Source of the DNA: Sinorhizobium sp. RAC02
GTDB lineage: Bacteria; Pseudomonadota; Alphaproteobacteria; Rhizobiales; Rhizobiaceae
Direction: 5' to 3'
Assembly: GCF_001713395.1 (NCBI RefSeq)
Contig: NZ_CP016452.1
Coordinates: forward strand, 124,001-188,000
Length of the DNA: 64,000 bases
Positions within the stretch are counted from its first letter, which is position 1, and the number at the start of each line of letters is the position of its first letter. This document shows, piece by piece, positions 25,224-33,876 of this stretch. Both the position numbers and the translations under genes were made by a program. Under the pieces are notes generated by a model. The model worked only from the letters and a program-made list of their open reading frames with translations, made no database searches and was not told the DNA's origin.

Positions 25224-26123
25224 ATGCTCGACTATTCCGCTCTCCGCGCCGTTGCGGCCGTGGTGCAGACCGGCAGCTTCGAAAAGGCTGCAGGTCTCCT
25301 GAACGTGACGCCCTCGGCCGTCTCCCAGCGTATCAAGCAGTTGGAGGAGCGCCTGGGCGTCGTGCTGATCGTTCGCGGTGCGCCCTGCGCGGCGACGGAG
25401 ACGGGTGAGTGGCTCTGCCGGCACATGGAAAATGTCGGCATCCTGGAAGGCGAGTTGCTGCGGCATCTGCCGGCCCTGGCTTCGCCTGACGAATCCCGCC
25501 AGCGGGTGACACTGCACATCGCGACCAATGCCGACAGCCTCGCAACCTGGTTTCTGGCGGCGATCGCGACGTTCACGAAACAGACATCCTATCTCGCGAA
25601 CGTGGCGATCGACGACGAGGACCATACGGCCGAATGGCTTGAGCGCGGGAGGGTGCTGGCGGCGGTCACCAGCCACGAAAAGCCGGTCCGAGGTTGCCGC
25701 CGCCTGTCCCTCGGCATGCTGCGCTATCATGCAACGGCGAGTCCGGATTTCATGGCACGCCACTTCCCCGACGAATTGTCGCCCGAAGCTCTGATGCGCG
25801 CACCATCGCTCATCTTCAACCAGAAAGACCGTTTGCAGACCCGGTGGATCCGTCAAACCCTCGGAAGGGACGTCACCTGCCCGACCCACTGGCTGCCGTC
25901 GACGCAAAGTTTCGTCGAAGCGAGTTTGGCCGGCATGGGCTGGGGCATGAACCCGGCGCTCCTGGTGCGAGAACACATCGCGGCGGGCCGCCTGGTCGAA
26001 TTGTGTCCGCAATCCCCGCTCGACATTCCGCTCTACTGGCAGATCAACCGGCTCGCCGCAGACCGGCTGCACGAACTCACCCGAGAGGTCATGGAGAAAG
26101 CACGCATATACCTCTTGCACTGA
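25224..26123 (+). CDS. ArgP/LysG-type LysR regulator
   Basis: This 299-residue regulator has the LysR helix-turn-helix (TGSFEKAAGLLNVTPSAVSQ, then RIKQLEERLGVVLIVRG) and an effector domain ending KARIYLL. The form LDYSALRAVAAVVQTGSFEKAA and IVRGAPCAATETG match the ArgP/LysG (IciA) branch, which senses basic amino acids and activates the exporter gene. Divergence from the LysE gene with about 100 bases between supports this role. Confidence 0.88.
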   Translation: MLDYSALRAVAAVVQTGSFEKAAGLLNVTPSAVSQRIKQLEERLGVVLIVRGAPCAATETGEWLCRHMENVGILEGELLRHLPALASPDESRQRVTLHIATNADSLATWFLAAIATFTKQTSYLANVAIDDEDHTAEWLERGRVLAAVTSHEKPVRGCRRLSLGMLRYHATASPDFMARHFPDELSPEALMRAPSLIFNQKDRLQTRWIRQTLGRDVTCPTHWLPSTQSFVEASLAGMGWGMNPALLVREHIAAGRLVELCPQSPLDIPLYWQINRLAADRLHELTREVMEKARIYLLH

Positions 26124-26155
26124 GGCACAGCAGGACATCCCTTCCGGCCGGAGGT

Positions 26156-26205
26156 CTTGAAGGGATCTGAACCACCGGCCCGTGTTCGAAGGACAGAGCG
26201 ATGAT
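26156..26205 (-). other. Degenerate tRNA-like fragment
   Basis: CTTGAAGGGATCTGAACCA at 26156-26174 shares its form with the fragments at 4510 and 22405. On the minus strand, GGGCCGGTGGTTCAGATCCC is T-arm-like and TCCTTCGAACA resembles an anticodon loop. No acceptor pairing is found, so it is at most a relic. It lies between the ArgP-like gene and the 3' end of hipA. Confidence 0.28.
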
Positions 26206-26225
26206 GTTTGAGAACATTCAGTTTC

Positions 26226-27488
26226 TTAAGGCACCTGCTCCGTGACCCTCTGCAGCGAACCAGCCCGACTTGAGATGACCTTGCGAATTGCACTCAGGAT
26301 AGGGTGCTTGATCCCGTCTTCGGCCAACTCTGCGACAAGGGCATCGGCTTCGCTCACAATCCTTTCCGCCATTTGGGCAAGATCGCGAACCAGGATGCGC
26401 TGAGAAGATTTGGTTTCGGGCACCAATGTCTTCCAATGCTTCAGCTGGATAGTGTCGGGCACATCACGGCCACCAATTTTCATGGCGAGCCTCTTTGACA
26501 AGCGGGGATAAACGGCCGTGCAAACGACATCGTAGATCGGCGCCAGATCCGATTCATCGGAGCCGTAAAGCAGGGCGTAGTTCTTGCCGTGGGCATCGGC
26601 GTTGCCCACGAGATAATGAAAGATCAGCATGCGGATGAACTGTAACCGATCCGCGACGGGCCTCGCGCAGGCCTGGTCGATCAGCCCGAGAGATCGTTCT
26701 GTTCCCGGTCCGCCCTCAGCCTCATACTTCAACTCCGGCGGTACGCTAAGGGCCTGGCAGAGGTCCTCCTGATGCAGGCGCTCGATGATGCCATCTGCAG
26801 CCTTCGTCCGATCATAGCGTTCCACTAGGAGAAAAGCAGTGGCTCCACTAAGGCGTATCTCGACATGGGGTACTGGCAGCTTGAGGCGGGCAGCAAGGCG
26901 CATACAAAAATACTCGTTTTCCACCGTGCCTTCCAACGCCTGGATGACTGGTTTCAAGATATGGGTCGTTGGTCTGCCGTCTTTTGCCAAGGCAATGTAA
27001 CCGTCATCCACAATGACCGCCAGTTTGTCCTGCGCGCCGGCCAGCGACAGACGAACGCCCTCATCTCCACCAAGCAGAGGCCGGGTCCGCAGCCTGCTGA
27101 GAATTTCATCCAGACGTTCTGAGGTGAGAATTTCGGCGTTGGACTGGCCTGAAGGTTCGGGCGCCGTGCCTGTAGGATAGAGTGACAGGGCCCCTGCACA
27201 TTCGCCCCCGATAACTTCCAGCAGTCCGAAGGCGTTCCCTGCCGAAAGGCCCAGCGCCCCAGCAAGCCGTTGCCGCGCGCCCTCATCCGGCAATAGCCCG
27301 GAGAAAAACGGGCGCACAACCTGATCACCAAATGATTCTTCTTGCAGGGGCATTGAGAACGATATCGCCCGCGATTTTTGGTCCAGGAGATACGTGCTGT
27401 CATAGGCAAAAGTCAGCAGGCTGTCTTCGAGCCGGCTGAGTACGCCGGCCTTGGTCTCGCGAAAATAGACGTCCAATACGCGGGTCAT
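26226..27488 (-). CDS. hipA: HipA-type serine/threonine kinase toxin
   Basis: This 420-residue protein has the N-terminal HipA subdomain (couple_hipA) and the kinase core. Visible motifs are a nucleotide-binding loop RLSLAGAQDKLAV (about 146-158), the ATP lysine in THILKP (about 175-180), the catalytic loop GNADAHGKN with D298, H300 and K302, and the metal-binding aspartate in APIYDVVCT (D320). HipA phosphorylates a translation factor such as glutamyl-tRNA synthetase and causes dormancy. The ATG overlaps the end of hipB. All key residues are intact. Confidence 0.9.
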   Translation of the reverse strand: MTRVLDVYFRETKAGVLSRLEDSLLTFAYDSTYLLDQKSRAISFSMPLQEESFGDQVVRPFFSGLLPDEGARQRLAGALGLSAGNAFGLLEVIGGECAGALSLYPTGTAPEPSGQSNAEILTSERLDEILSRLRTRPLLGGDEGVRLSLAGAQDKLAVIVDDGYIALAKDGRPTTHILKPVIQALEGTVENEYFCMRLAARLKLPVPHVEIRLSGATAFLLVERYDRTKAADGIIERLHQEDLCQALSVPPELKYEAEGGPGTERSLGLIDQACARPVADRLQFIRMLIFHYLVGNADAHGKNYALLYGSDESDLAPIYDVVCTAVYPRLSKRLAMKIGGRDVPDTIQLKHWKTLVPETKSSQRILVRDLAQMAERIVSEADALVAELAEDGIKHPILSAIRKVISSRAGSLQRVTEQVP

Positions 27489-27712
27489 GATCGCGAACCC
27501 TGGCGACGGCCGACGGAAACGACGAGACCAAGACCGGCTAGGACTTGCATCGCACGGCCGATCTGGCAGCTCTCTTTGCCGGCCTCGAGTTCACGCAGAA
27601 AACGTACGCCCACGCCAATTACCCCGGCGAGTTGCTCCTGGGTTAACCCTTGCTCTTTGCGCTCCTGACGGATCAGCAGGCCAAGGCTTTTCGTATCTTT
27701 GATCTTTTCCAT
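27485..27712 (-). CDS. hipB: HipB-type antitoxin and repressor
   Basis: The protein has 75 residues from the ATG at 27712 with an XRE-type helix-turn-helix: LIRQERKEQGLTQEQLAGVI, then GVRFLRELEAGKE. HipB binds HipA and represses the operon. A frame extension to 27751 is not favoured because a palindromic operator overlaps the 27712 start. The last bases overlap hipA (ATGA). Confidence 0.88.
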   Translation of the reverse strand: MEKIKDTKSLGLLIRQERKEQGLTQEQLAGVIGVGVRFLRELEAGKESCQIGRAMQVLAGLGLVVSVGRRQGSRS

Positions 27713-27784
27713 AATCACCCCTATCGGGATGATTATATCACCAGACGACATGAAGGGAAGTCAAAAGAACCGATCGGGATGATT
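27712..27784. promoter_or_regulatory. HipB operators
   Basis: An inverted repeat TAATCACCCC/ATCGGGATGATTA occupies 27712-27735, overlapping the hipB start codon. The half-site ATCGGGATGATT recurs exactly at 27773-27784, 50 bases (about five turns) upstream. Paired HipB sites on one DNA face fit autorepression of the operon. Binding by HipB is inferred. Confidence 0.6.
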
Positions 27785-27861
27785 TTAGGATTATTGGCGC
27801 CAACGGACCGAAATAGACCCGCTCAGGATGAATCTACACCACCGCGGGACTACCCTAATGT

Positions 27862-28144
27862 TTACTGCTTGAAGCAGTTCTCACGGTGCCATCTCAGGAA
27901 CTGGGGATGTGGCCGCTCGAAAACCCTGCCAGGCACAATCGCCTTCCCGGTGAATAACCCGTTCAACCTTGGAGACAGCAAAATAGCCGCGGGTCGCTGC
28001 GACTTTCCGAGGCTCGTAGTAGACGATCCAGTCACCCACACACGCCTGGACACGACCGAGATACTGGCCCGGGAACTGGTATTGTTCAGCCGGGCTATCG
28101 TCGTAGATCGAATCTGACCGGTGAATGAAAACCCCGAATCCCAT
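27862..28144 (-). pseudogene. HNH-endonuclease-type protein, 5' relic
   Basis: The ATG at 28144 starts MGFGVFIHRSDSIYDDSPAE, then QYLGRVQACVGDWIVYYEPR and GYFAVSKVERVI, which resembles the N-terminal domain of a family of HNH endonucleases in rhizobia. After about 65 residues the frame is lost and no HNH motif follows, so only a 5' fragment remains, probably frameshifted. I see nothing else in the gap between hipB and the recombinase gene at 28299. Confidence 0.6.
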
Positions 28145-28298
28145 CTGCAATCTGTAGCATGGCCCTCTCGATGCTTCATTTGAAATTTGGCCTAAGCCTA
28201 AACCCGACTGGGAGTCAGTTCGCCGCAAAACTATTTTTAAACGTCTGTTTCTATTCCGCCCGCGCTCGGCACTGGTGCCGAGAAAACGGAATAAGAGC

Positions 28299-29222
28299 AT
28301 GGCAAAACACTATCTTTCATCTCATCATCTTCAACGAAAAATCTCGGATTTCTGCGAGGTGCGCATCGCGCCAATCGCCTCACAGCGAGTTCTGGACAGC
28401 ATTCGGCCTTATCTCATAGGTCTTGTCATCCACCGCCGGCCACCACCGATCGTTAGTGGCCGTATGGATTGGACGGCCCTTGGCCAGGCATGCGGGATCG
28501 AAAACCAATTGACGGCCGAATTGAAGAAGGCGCTCCGTCCGGGATTGGACGCGATCATCCGCTGGCTCGGCGAACCACCTGCCGCCGACAACATACAGTC
28601 GATGAAAACACGCACGAAATCGCGCAATACCGCTCGGCGCAAGGCGGAAACTGCGGCGCGTTCCAGGCCGCGACAGATCGTTTGCGACAAGACCCCGGCT
28701 ACATCTTCGTCAGTGCCGAGGGGACCACAACCGAAACCGATCAGTCCTTTTCCTGAGCCATTGTTCGAGGCGACCGATGATCCGGCGAGCTTTCACGATG
28801 CACTCGTTTATCACATGCGCCGATTCGGCGAGAGCTACTGGCAACTCTACCGTTCCGTCATTCGCCTGGGCGAGACGTTCGATGACAAGACCCTGCTGTC
28901 ATGGGTTCAGGGCGAGCGCGTGCCACGATCTCTGACGAGCTTCGAGATCCTCTCCCGCATCGAACGGCGTTATCGACTGGGACAGAGGTATTTCAAAGCG
29001 AAGCTGCCGCACCAATCTCGCTCCCTCTACGGCCATGATATGGGTGACATCAGTGCGGCGGAACGGCGACGACTTGCGTGGCATCTTCCGGATAATTTCA
29101 GCAGCTTGCCGTTCTCCAAGCGGGAGGAAATCATCGAATGGGTGCGCCGGGTCATCATCTCGGGCTCAACCGACTATCGTCGCTATCAGGCGGCGGCAAC
29201 CAAACAGCGTTATGCAATATGA
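28299..29222 (+). CDS. N-terminal part of a split tyrosine-recombinase-like protein
   Basis: The frame from the ATG at 28299 encodes about 307 residues: a basic N-terminus, a Ser/Pro-rich linker (about residues 105-150), and a helical segment with YWQLYRSVIRLGETFDDKTL and FEILSRIERRYRLGQRYF. It ends at a TGA (29220-29222), but the same frame continues open through FPGITYGGGTL into the recombinase domain at 29271-30647. One base change (TGA to CGA) would make a protein of about 782 residues. I read this as one gene with a nonsense mutation. The role of this half is unknown. Confidence 0.65.
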   Translation: MAKHYLSSHHLQRKISDFCEVRIAPIASQRVLDSIRPYLIGLVIHRRPPPIVSGRMDWTALGQACGIENQLTAELKKALRPGLDAIIRWLGEPPAADNIQSMKTRTKSRNTARRKAETAARSRPRQIVCDKTPATSSSVPRGPQPKPISPFPEPLFEATDDPASFHDALVYHMRRFGESYWQLYRSVIRLGETFDDKTLLSWVQGERVPRSLTSFEILSRIERRYRLGQRYFKAKLPHQSRSLYGHDMGDISAAERRRLAWHLPDNFSSLPFSKREEIIEWVRRVIISGSTDYRRYQAAATKQRYAI

Positions 29223-29270
29223 TTTCCGGGGATCACCTATGGCGGAGGCACCCTGTCTCCACGACCACAA

Positions 29271-30647
29271 ATGAACCCGGACAGCACGAGCCACAATCCC
29301 GAGGCCTTTGAAGATCCTGATATCCTGTCCGGGGTCGTCGATGCGCCGCCGCAACTGGGTATGGAGATGGCCGACCTGATCCGTTTCAAGACATCGACGC
29401 TGACCGCAATCGGCTTCCAACGAAATGGAGTTTGGGGAGAGGAAACCGCATCCCAGAAGGTCGAGCATCTCGGCCTCATGTTCGGGGCACTAGCTGCCTC
29501 ACCCGCCTGCGTCGTCAAAGGGCGCGGTGTGCCGCTCAGACAACTAACCTTTGGCCTGTTGATCTTCCCAGGCGTCTGGGACTGGTACCTCCAATGGCGG
29601 GAGCAGCGCCGCGGCTTCTACACCAAATGGGAAGAAGACATGCTGATGGTGGCGCAAGCTCTCACGCGGGCAGAGGTGGGCTGGATCCGCCAGCATCCGG
29701 AGCTCCTGAAGAAGGTTCAGCCAATCGAAGGGCTGATCGTGCAGGAGGAGATAGACTTTGCGAAGCGTGACTGGCACGGCGCCTGCGATGCTTTCCACCG
29801 GCACGCTGCCAATCGTTCGAAGGAAATCCAGCGTGTCATGCGCGTGCACCGCGATCCGTTCGAGCCGATCATGGTGGTCCTTGAAGCAGACAGCCCACTG
29901 TCGGAATACCGCAAGGTCACAGATGAGATCCTGAAGCGTATGCCGGATGAAAACCGCTATCCTCGGGCAGCAGCCGAAGCGGTCCGCTCTTTCCTTTTGC
30001 TGCGCCTCGGCCTGCATCTTGGGCTTCGACAAAAGAACCTTCGCCAGCTTCGCTTGTGCCCGCGCGGGCATTTTCCGACATCGGAGCGGCGGCTGGAGGA
30101 CATGAAATGCGGTGAGATATGCTGGAGCGATCGGGAAAACGGATGGGAGGTCCTCATCCCATCGATCGCCTTCAAGAACTCAGGCTCATCATTCTTCGGA
30201 CAAAAGCCGTTTCGCCTGATCCTGCCGGATTTGCTCGACCTCTACAAATACCTCGAAGCCTATATCGATCGCCATCGCGGGGTGCTACTCGGTTCAGCGA
30301 AAGATCCCGGCACCTTTTTCGTCAAGACGGTGAAGACGACCAGTCTGGACGCGGCATACGATTCCACCAAATTCTATGAAGCATGGCGGACCGTGGTCCA
30401 ACGCTACGGCATCTACAATCCCTATACCGGCCGCGGAGCCATCAAGGGCCTGCTGCCGCACGGACCGCATAATCTTCGGGATATTCTGGCAACCCATATC
30501 CTAAAGCAGACCGGGTCATACGAGCAGGCGAGTTATGCAATCCAGGACACACCAGATGTCGTTCAGCAGCACTACGGTCGCTTCCTGCCGCAGGACAAAG
30601 CTGCACTTGCGGCGAAGATCCTAAATCAGGTTTGGGAAGCCGCATAG
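29271..30647 (+). CDS. Tyrosine recombinase-like C-terminal part
   Basis: This 458-residue frame carries tyrosine-recombinase hallmarks: LLLRLGLHLGLRQKNLRQLR with the first catalytic arginine (about residue 250), GPHNLRDILATHIL as the HxxR box (about 394), and QQHYGRFLPQDKA with the nucleophile tyrosine. A core-binding region precedes it. It is in the same frame as the 28299 gene, separated by one TGA and 16 codons. It would catalyse site-specific integration or excision; a tRNA-like relic lies 86 bases downstream. Confidence 0.75.
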   Translation: MNPDSTSHNPEAFEDPDILSGVVDAPPQLGMEMADLIRFKTSTLTAIGFQRNGVWGEETASQKVEHLGLMFGALAASPACVVKGRGVPLRQLTFGLLIFPGVWDWYLQWREQRRGFYTKWEEDMLMVAQALTRAEVGWIRQHPELLKKVQPIEGLIVQEEIDFAKRDWHGACDAFHRHAANRSKEIQRVMRVHRDPFEPIMVVLEADSPLSEYRKVTDEILKRMPDENRYPRAAAEAVRSFLLLRLGLHLGLRQKNLRQLRLCPRGHFPTSERRLEDMKCGEICWSDRENGWEVLIPSIAFKNSGSSFFGQKPFRLILPDLLDLYKYLEAYIDRHRGVLLGSAKDPGTFFVKTVKTTSLDAAYDSTKFYEAWRTVVQRYGIYNPYTGRGAIKGLLPHGPHNLRDILATHILKQTGSYEQASYAIQDTPDVVQQHYGRFLPQDKAALAAKILNQVWEAA

Positions 30648-30732
30648 TCGCTCGGATAAATCGCTGATCCACATCGCCCATACAGATGCAAACCAAGCCC
30701 CGCATCTGTATGGGCCCTGCCGGTCGTCTCCG

Positions 30733-30790
30733 CCTTGAAAGGTTTCGAACCGACGGCCAGTCAATATCACTTGTCTGTTCATGGAAACGA
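30733..30790 (-). other. Degenerate tRNA-like fragment beside the recombinase
   Basis: On the minus strand GGTTCGAAACC is a perfect T-arm core, preceded by GGCCGTC, with no paired acceptor or anticodon arm recognisable. It lies 86 bases after the tyrosine recombinase, a place where an integrated element's attachment site could sit. No repeat of it that would mark the second end was found. Confidence 0.28.
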
Positions 30791-30862
30791 GGATCCGGCG
30801 GAAATTTCAGGCATTCATCTGTAAAAGCCTCGGGAAGGCCAGGCTCTCCCTCGGGTGAAAGC

Positions 30863-31234
30863 TTAGGCTGCGGCTAGCATTTCCCTAATGGTCGCGATGA
30901 CGCGAGCATGATCGTATGGCTTACTAAAAAACCTGCCCTCAACCGGTAAAAGTTCGTCGCTCAATTGACGGTGACCCGAAGCCACGATGATCTTGACCGG
31001 GGGCCATCTGTCGCGAACAGCAGAGGCCAGCTTCAAGCCGTCCATACTGCCCGGCATGTCGATATCGGTGAACATCAACCGGATCTCTGGATGGGCGTTC
31101 AGAATGTCGATGGCGTCGTCGGCATTTGTGGCCTCGAGCACAATGAACCCTTCGTTCTCAAGCGATATAACTACATCCAGTCTTACGAGCGCCTCGTCTT
31201 CGACGACAACGACTGTGATCCCCTTTTGCGTCAT
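30863..31234 (-). CDS. Single-domain response regulator
   Basis: This 123-residue receiver has all key residues: the acidic pair in VVVVEDEAL, the phospho-acceptor aspartate in LMFTDIDMPG, the switch serine in IIVASGH and the lysine in FFSKPY. There is no output domain. It lies about 160 bases downstream of an HWE kinase on the same strand and is probably its partner, acting by protein-protein contact or as a phosphate sink. Confidence 0.9.
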   Translation of the reverse strand: MTQKGITVVVVEDEALVRLDVVISLENEGFIVLEATNADDAIDILNAHPEIRLMFTDIDMPGSMDGLKLASAVRDRWPPVKIIVASGHRQLSDELLPVEGRFFSKPYDHARVIATIREMLAAA

Positions 31235-31393
31235 CCCTCAAACTCTCCGCAGTTGACGCGTTCCATGTGTCTTTTCGATTATGCGAACCTGATGAACGCG
31301 GGGAACAACAGATTGATCCGAGAAGAACTATTTTATCTTTCAGCAAGTTACAGCAGAAAGCTATTTGAACCCATGATTAAGGATATGCGCAAT

Positions 31394-32437
31394 CTATTTT
31401 CGCGCCGAAATGCGTGACAGAGGCCCGCTCACTGACAAGCGAAACCCACCTGGAGCGAATATGATTTCCGGAACCGCGCCGAATAGCGATCCCAATGCCG
31501 AACGCACATATCGAGTGCCATAACCCTGCCGCGTCGGCTCCCGCACAACCGGCCCTCCGACTTCCGTCCAGTCCAAAGAGAGTTCGGAACTGCCGTTTGT
31601 GGCAACAGACCACAAGAGACCGACATGCCCATCCGGACGCGAAAGCGCGCCATATTTGATGGCGTTCGTGATAAGTTCGTGCAGGCAAAGCGCGATCGTC
31701 GTTCCGGCGTCCCGGCTAACAACGATATCCGGCCCGCTGATATGAATGCGGCTATCGCCGGCGCTGTTGTAGGGAGAAACCGTCAGGTCAATGACGGATG
31801 AAAGCGAAACCTCCTCGCCGCCGGCTTCAAAGACGGCGCTGTGGACGTTGGATAGGGCCTGCAGCCGACCGGCAAAATCGCTTGCCAACCCCTCGACGGA
31901 CGTGGCGCCGCGCCGTGTCATCTGAAAAATTGACGTGACGCTCGCCAGGATATTCTTGACCCGGTGATTGAGCTCCAGACGTAGCTCCCGTTCCCGCTCG
32001 ATAGAATCGCGGACCTGGCGTTGGCGCAACCGCACCAGCAAATTTGACTGGATTCCGTTCACGAGTTCCAATGGCGCGATCGGACGCGTGTGAAACAAAA
32101 GACGCGAGCCCGGCCATGAAGTCAGCAATTGGCTGCGGATCCGTTCAATCGGCGCTGTCCGCTCCAAAAGGACGATGATCGGTACTTCCGACCAGTCGGG
32201 CTGCTCCGCGAGATGCGTGGTAATCCGTACGATAACCTGCGGGTTGAGGGCCTCGTGAGTAATGACGATGATGCCGGGAGATAAAGCGAGATGCTCGACC
32301 AGCTCCCCGTCGACCTTGGCGGCCTTGACCTCGATCTTCTGTTCTCGAAGGAAAGCAGCGACGTAATCGGCGTCCTTTCGAAACGGAGCAAGGACGAGCA
32401 CCCAGTCCAGCTCGCTATCGACCGGGAGGCCATTCAT
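31394..32437 (-). CDS. HWE-family histidine kinase with receiver-like N-domain
   Basis: This 347-residue soluble kinase has an N-terminal half (about 1-125) with the pattern of a response-regulator fold lacking clear phospho-acceptor residues. The kinase core has the histidine box LELNHRVKNILASVTSIFQM, the N-box CLHELITNAIKYGALS with the HWE family's conserved residues, and a glycine-rich QGYGTRYVRSALG. It overlaps the KaiC-like gene by four bases and precedes a single-domain regulator. No membrane segment is present. Confidence 0.88.
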   Translation of the reverse strand: MNGLPVDSELDWVLVLAPFRKDADYVAAFLREQKIEVKAAKVDGELVEHLALSPGIIVITHEALNPQVIVRITTHLAEQPDWSEVPIIVLLERTAPIERIRSQLLTSWPGSRLLFHTRPIAPLELVNGIQSNLLVRLRQRQVRDSIERERELRLELNHRVKNILASVTSIFQMTRRGATSVEGLASDFAGRLQALSNVHSAVFEAGGEEVSLSSVIDLTVSPYNSAGDSRIHISGPDIVVSRDAGTTIALCLHELITNAIKYGALSRPDGHVGLLWSVATNGSSELSLDWTEVGGPVVREPTRQGYGTRYVRSALGSLFGAVPEIIFAPGGFRLSVSGPLSRISARK

Positions 32438-33876
32438 TTCGGGTCTGGGAGAGGATTGTAGGCGACGACGCTGACGCCTCCGCTTTCTATGATCAGCTCA
32501 CGGATGTTGAGATCGTGGGGACCGTGACGCTTCTTGACCACGGTGATGTTCCGGCGCAAGCGCCCTTCGTGCTCCATGATCCGCAGAAGCAGAACGGTAT
32601 CTCCGAGAAAGCTGACATCCACATCGATACCGACATTCTGTCCGATCAGACCGTGCTGAGCAACGATCAACATGGTTAGGACACCAGAGCGGGCAAGGTA
32701 CTTCAGCAGCGACTGGATGTCGCGAACCGCTTTCTCGCGATGGGGCAGAGAATTCAGGTATCCCGTCAGGCTGTCGATGACCACAACCCGTGACTTGTTT
32801 TGCGTGACGGCGTCCTGAACGATCTGCCCGAATTCGCCGGGGGAGATTTCGTTGGGATTGAAGTCCCGCAGGATGAGCTTGCCATCCTTGTGGAACTGCC
32901 TGAGTTCCATGCCCAAGCCTTCAGAACGACGGAAGAAGGTTTCCAACCGCTCCTCGAACAGGAAGAGCGCCACACTCTCACCCCGTTTGAGCGCCGCGGT
33001 GGCATAGAGGGACGACATGGTCGATTTGCCAGTACCTGACTGCCCGATGACGAGCGTCGTGGTCCCGGCCTCCTGGCCACCGCCGAACATCTCGTCGAGC
33101 TCGGCGACACCGGATTTGATCAACTGCGGCTTGGCCGTTTCTACGGCGGCGCTGGACATGATACGCGGAAAAACGACGACCCCCTGCCCCTCGCGGATTG
33201 CCATATCGTGATAACCGTCGGCGATCGGCACGCCGCGCATCTTGGAGACTTCGATACGGCGGCGCACGCCACCATATTCCTCCAGCGACTTGTCGAACCG
33301 GATAACGCCGTGGGCGAGCCCCTCGACCTCCTCGCCGCTGCGGTCGTAGCCGGGCGTCTGGGTATCCAGTAACAGCGCGACCACGTTCCGCTTCGCAAGG
33401 AAGGATTTGAAACCGATCAATTCACGGCGAAAGCGAGGGGAATCGCCGGTGATGAGCCGGATTTCGAGCAGAGAATCATAGACGAGGCGGCGAGGCTTGT
33501 GCGCCTCGATCGCTGCTTCAATGGCTTTCCTAGTCTCGTCCAGCCGCAGATCGGCCGTCAGAAATATACTCTGGTCGTCGGCTTCACTGACGGTCCCTGA
33601 TGTCGATAGCTCTTCAACACGGATGCCTTCAAGGGTCCAGCCGTGCGACACGGCAATGGCTTCCAATTCTGCAGCTGTCTGCGAAAGCGTGACGTAGATG
33701 CAGCTCTCCCCAGCCTCGACACCGGCGCGCAAAAACTGCAGCGCGGCTGTGGTCTTGCCCGATCCCGGCGCACCCTGAAGCATGTAGAGGTTCGATGCAG
33801 GAAGGCCTCCGCGCAGAATTTCGTTCAATCCTGCGATTCCGGTGCTAACGACGGTGGATTTCTTCGGTTTGGGCAT
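32434..33876 (-). CDS. KaiC-like RecA-superfamily ATPase, two domains
   Basis: This 480-residue protein has two KaiC domains. The first Walker A is LQGAPGSGKTTAA (about 34-46) and the second is IGQSGTGKSTM (about 276-286), with Walker B-type RVVVIDSLTGYL in the second. It starts STGIAGLNEILRGGLP, as cyanobacterial KaiC and its relatives do. Outside cyanobacteria these are linked to stress and signal relay, not proven clocks. It is coupled to an HWE kinase, suggesting an ATPase-regulated signalling unit. No KaiB gene is nearby. Confidence 0.9.
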   Translation of the reverse strand: MPKPKKSTVVSTGIAGLNEILRGGLPASNLYMLQGAPGSGKTTAALQFLRAGVEAGESCIYVTLSQTAAELEAIAVSHGWTLEGIRVEELSTSGTVSEADDQSIFLTADLRLDETRKAIEAAIEAHKPRRLVYDSLLEIRLITGDSPRFRRELIGFKSFLAKRNVVALLLDTQTPGYDRSGEEVEGLAHGVIRFDKSLEEYGGVRRRIEVSKMRGVPIADGYHDMAIREGQGVVVFPRIMSSAAVETAKPQLIKSGVAELDEMFGGGQEAGTTTLVIGQSGTGKSTMSSLYATAALKRGESVALFLFEERLETFFRRSEGLGMELRQFHKDGKLILRDFNPNEISPGEFGQIVQDAVTQNKSRVVVIDSLTGYLNSLPHREKAVRDIQSLLKYLARSGVLTMLIVAQHGLIGQNVGIDVDVSFLGDTVLLLRIMEHEGRLRRNITVVKKRHGPHDLNIRELIIESGGVSVVAYNPLPDPK

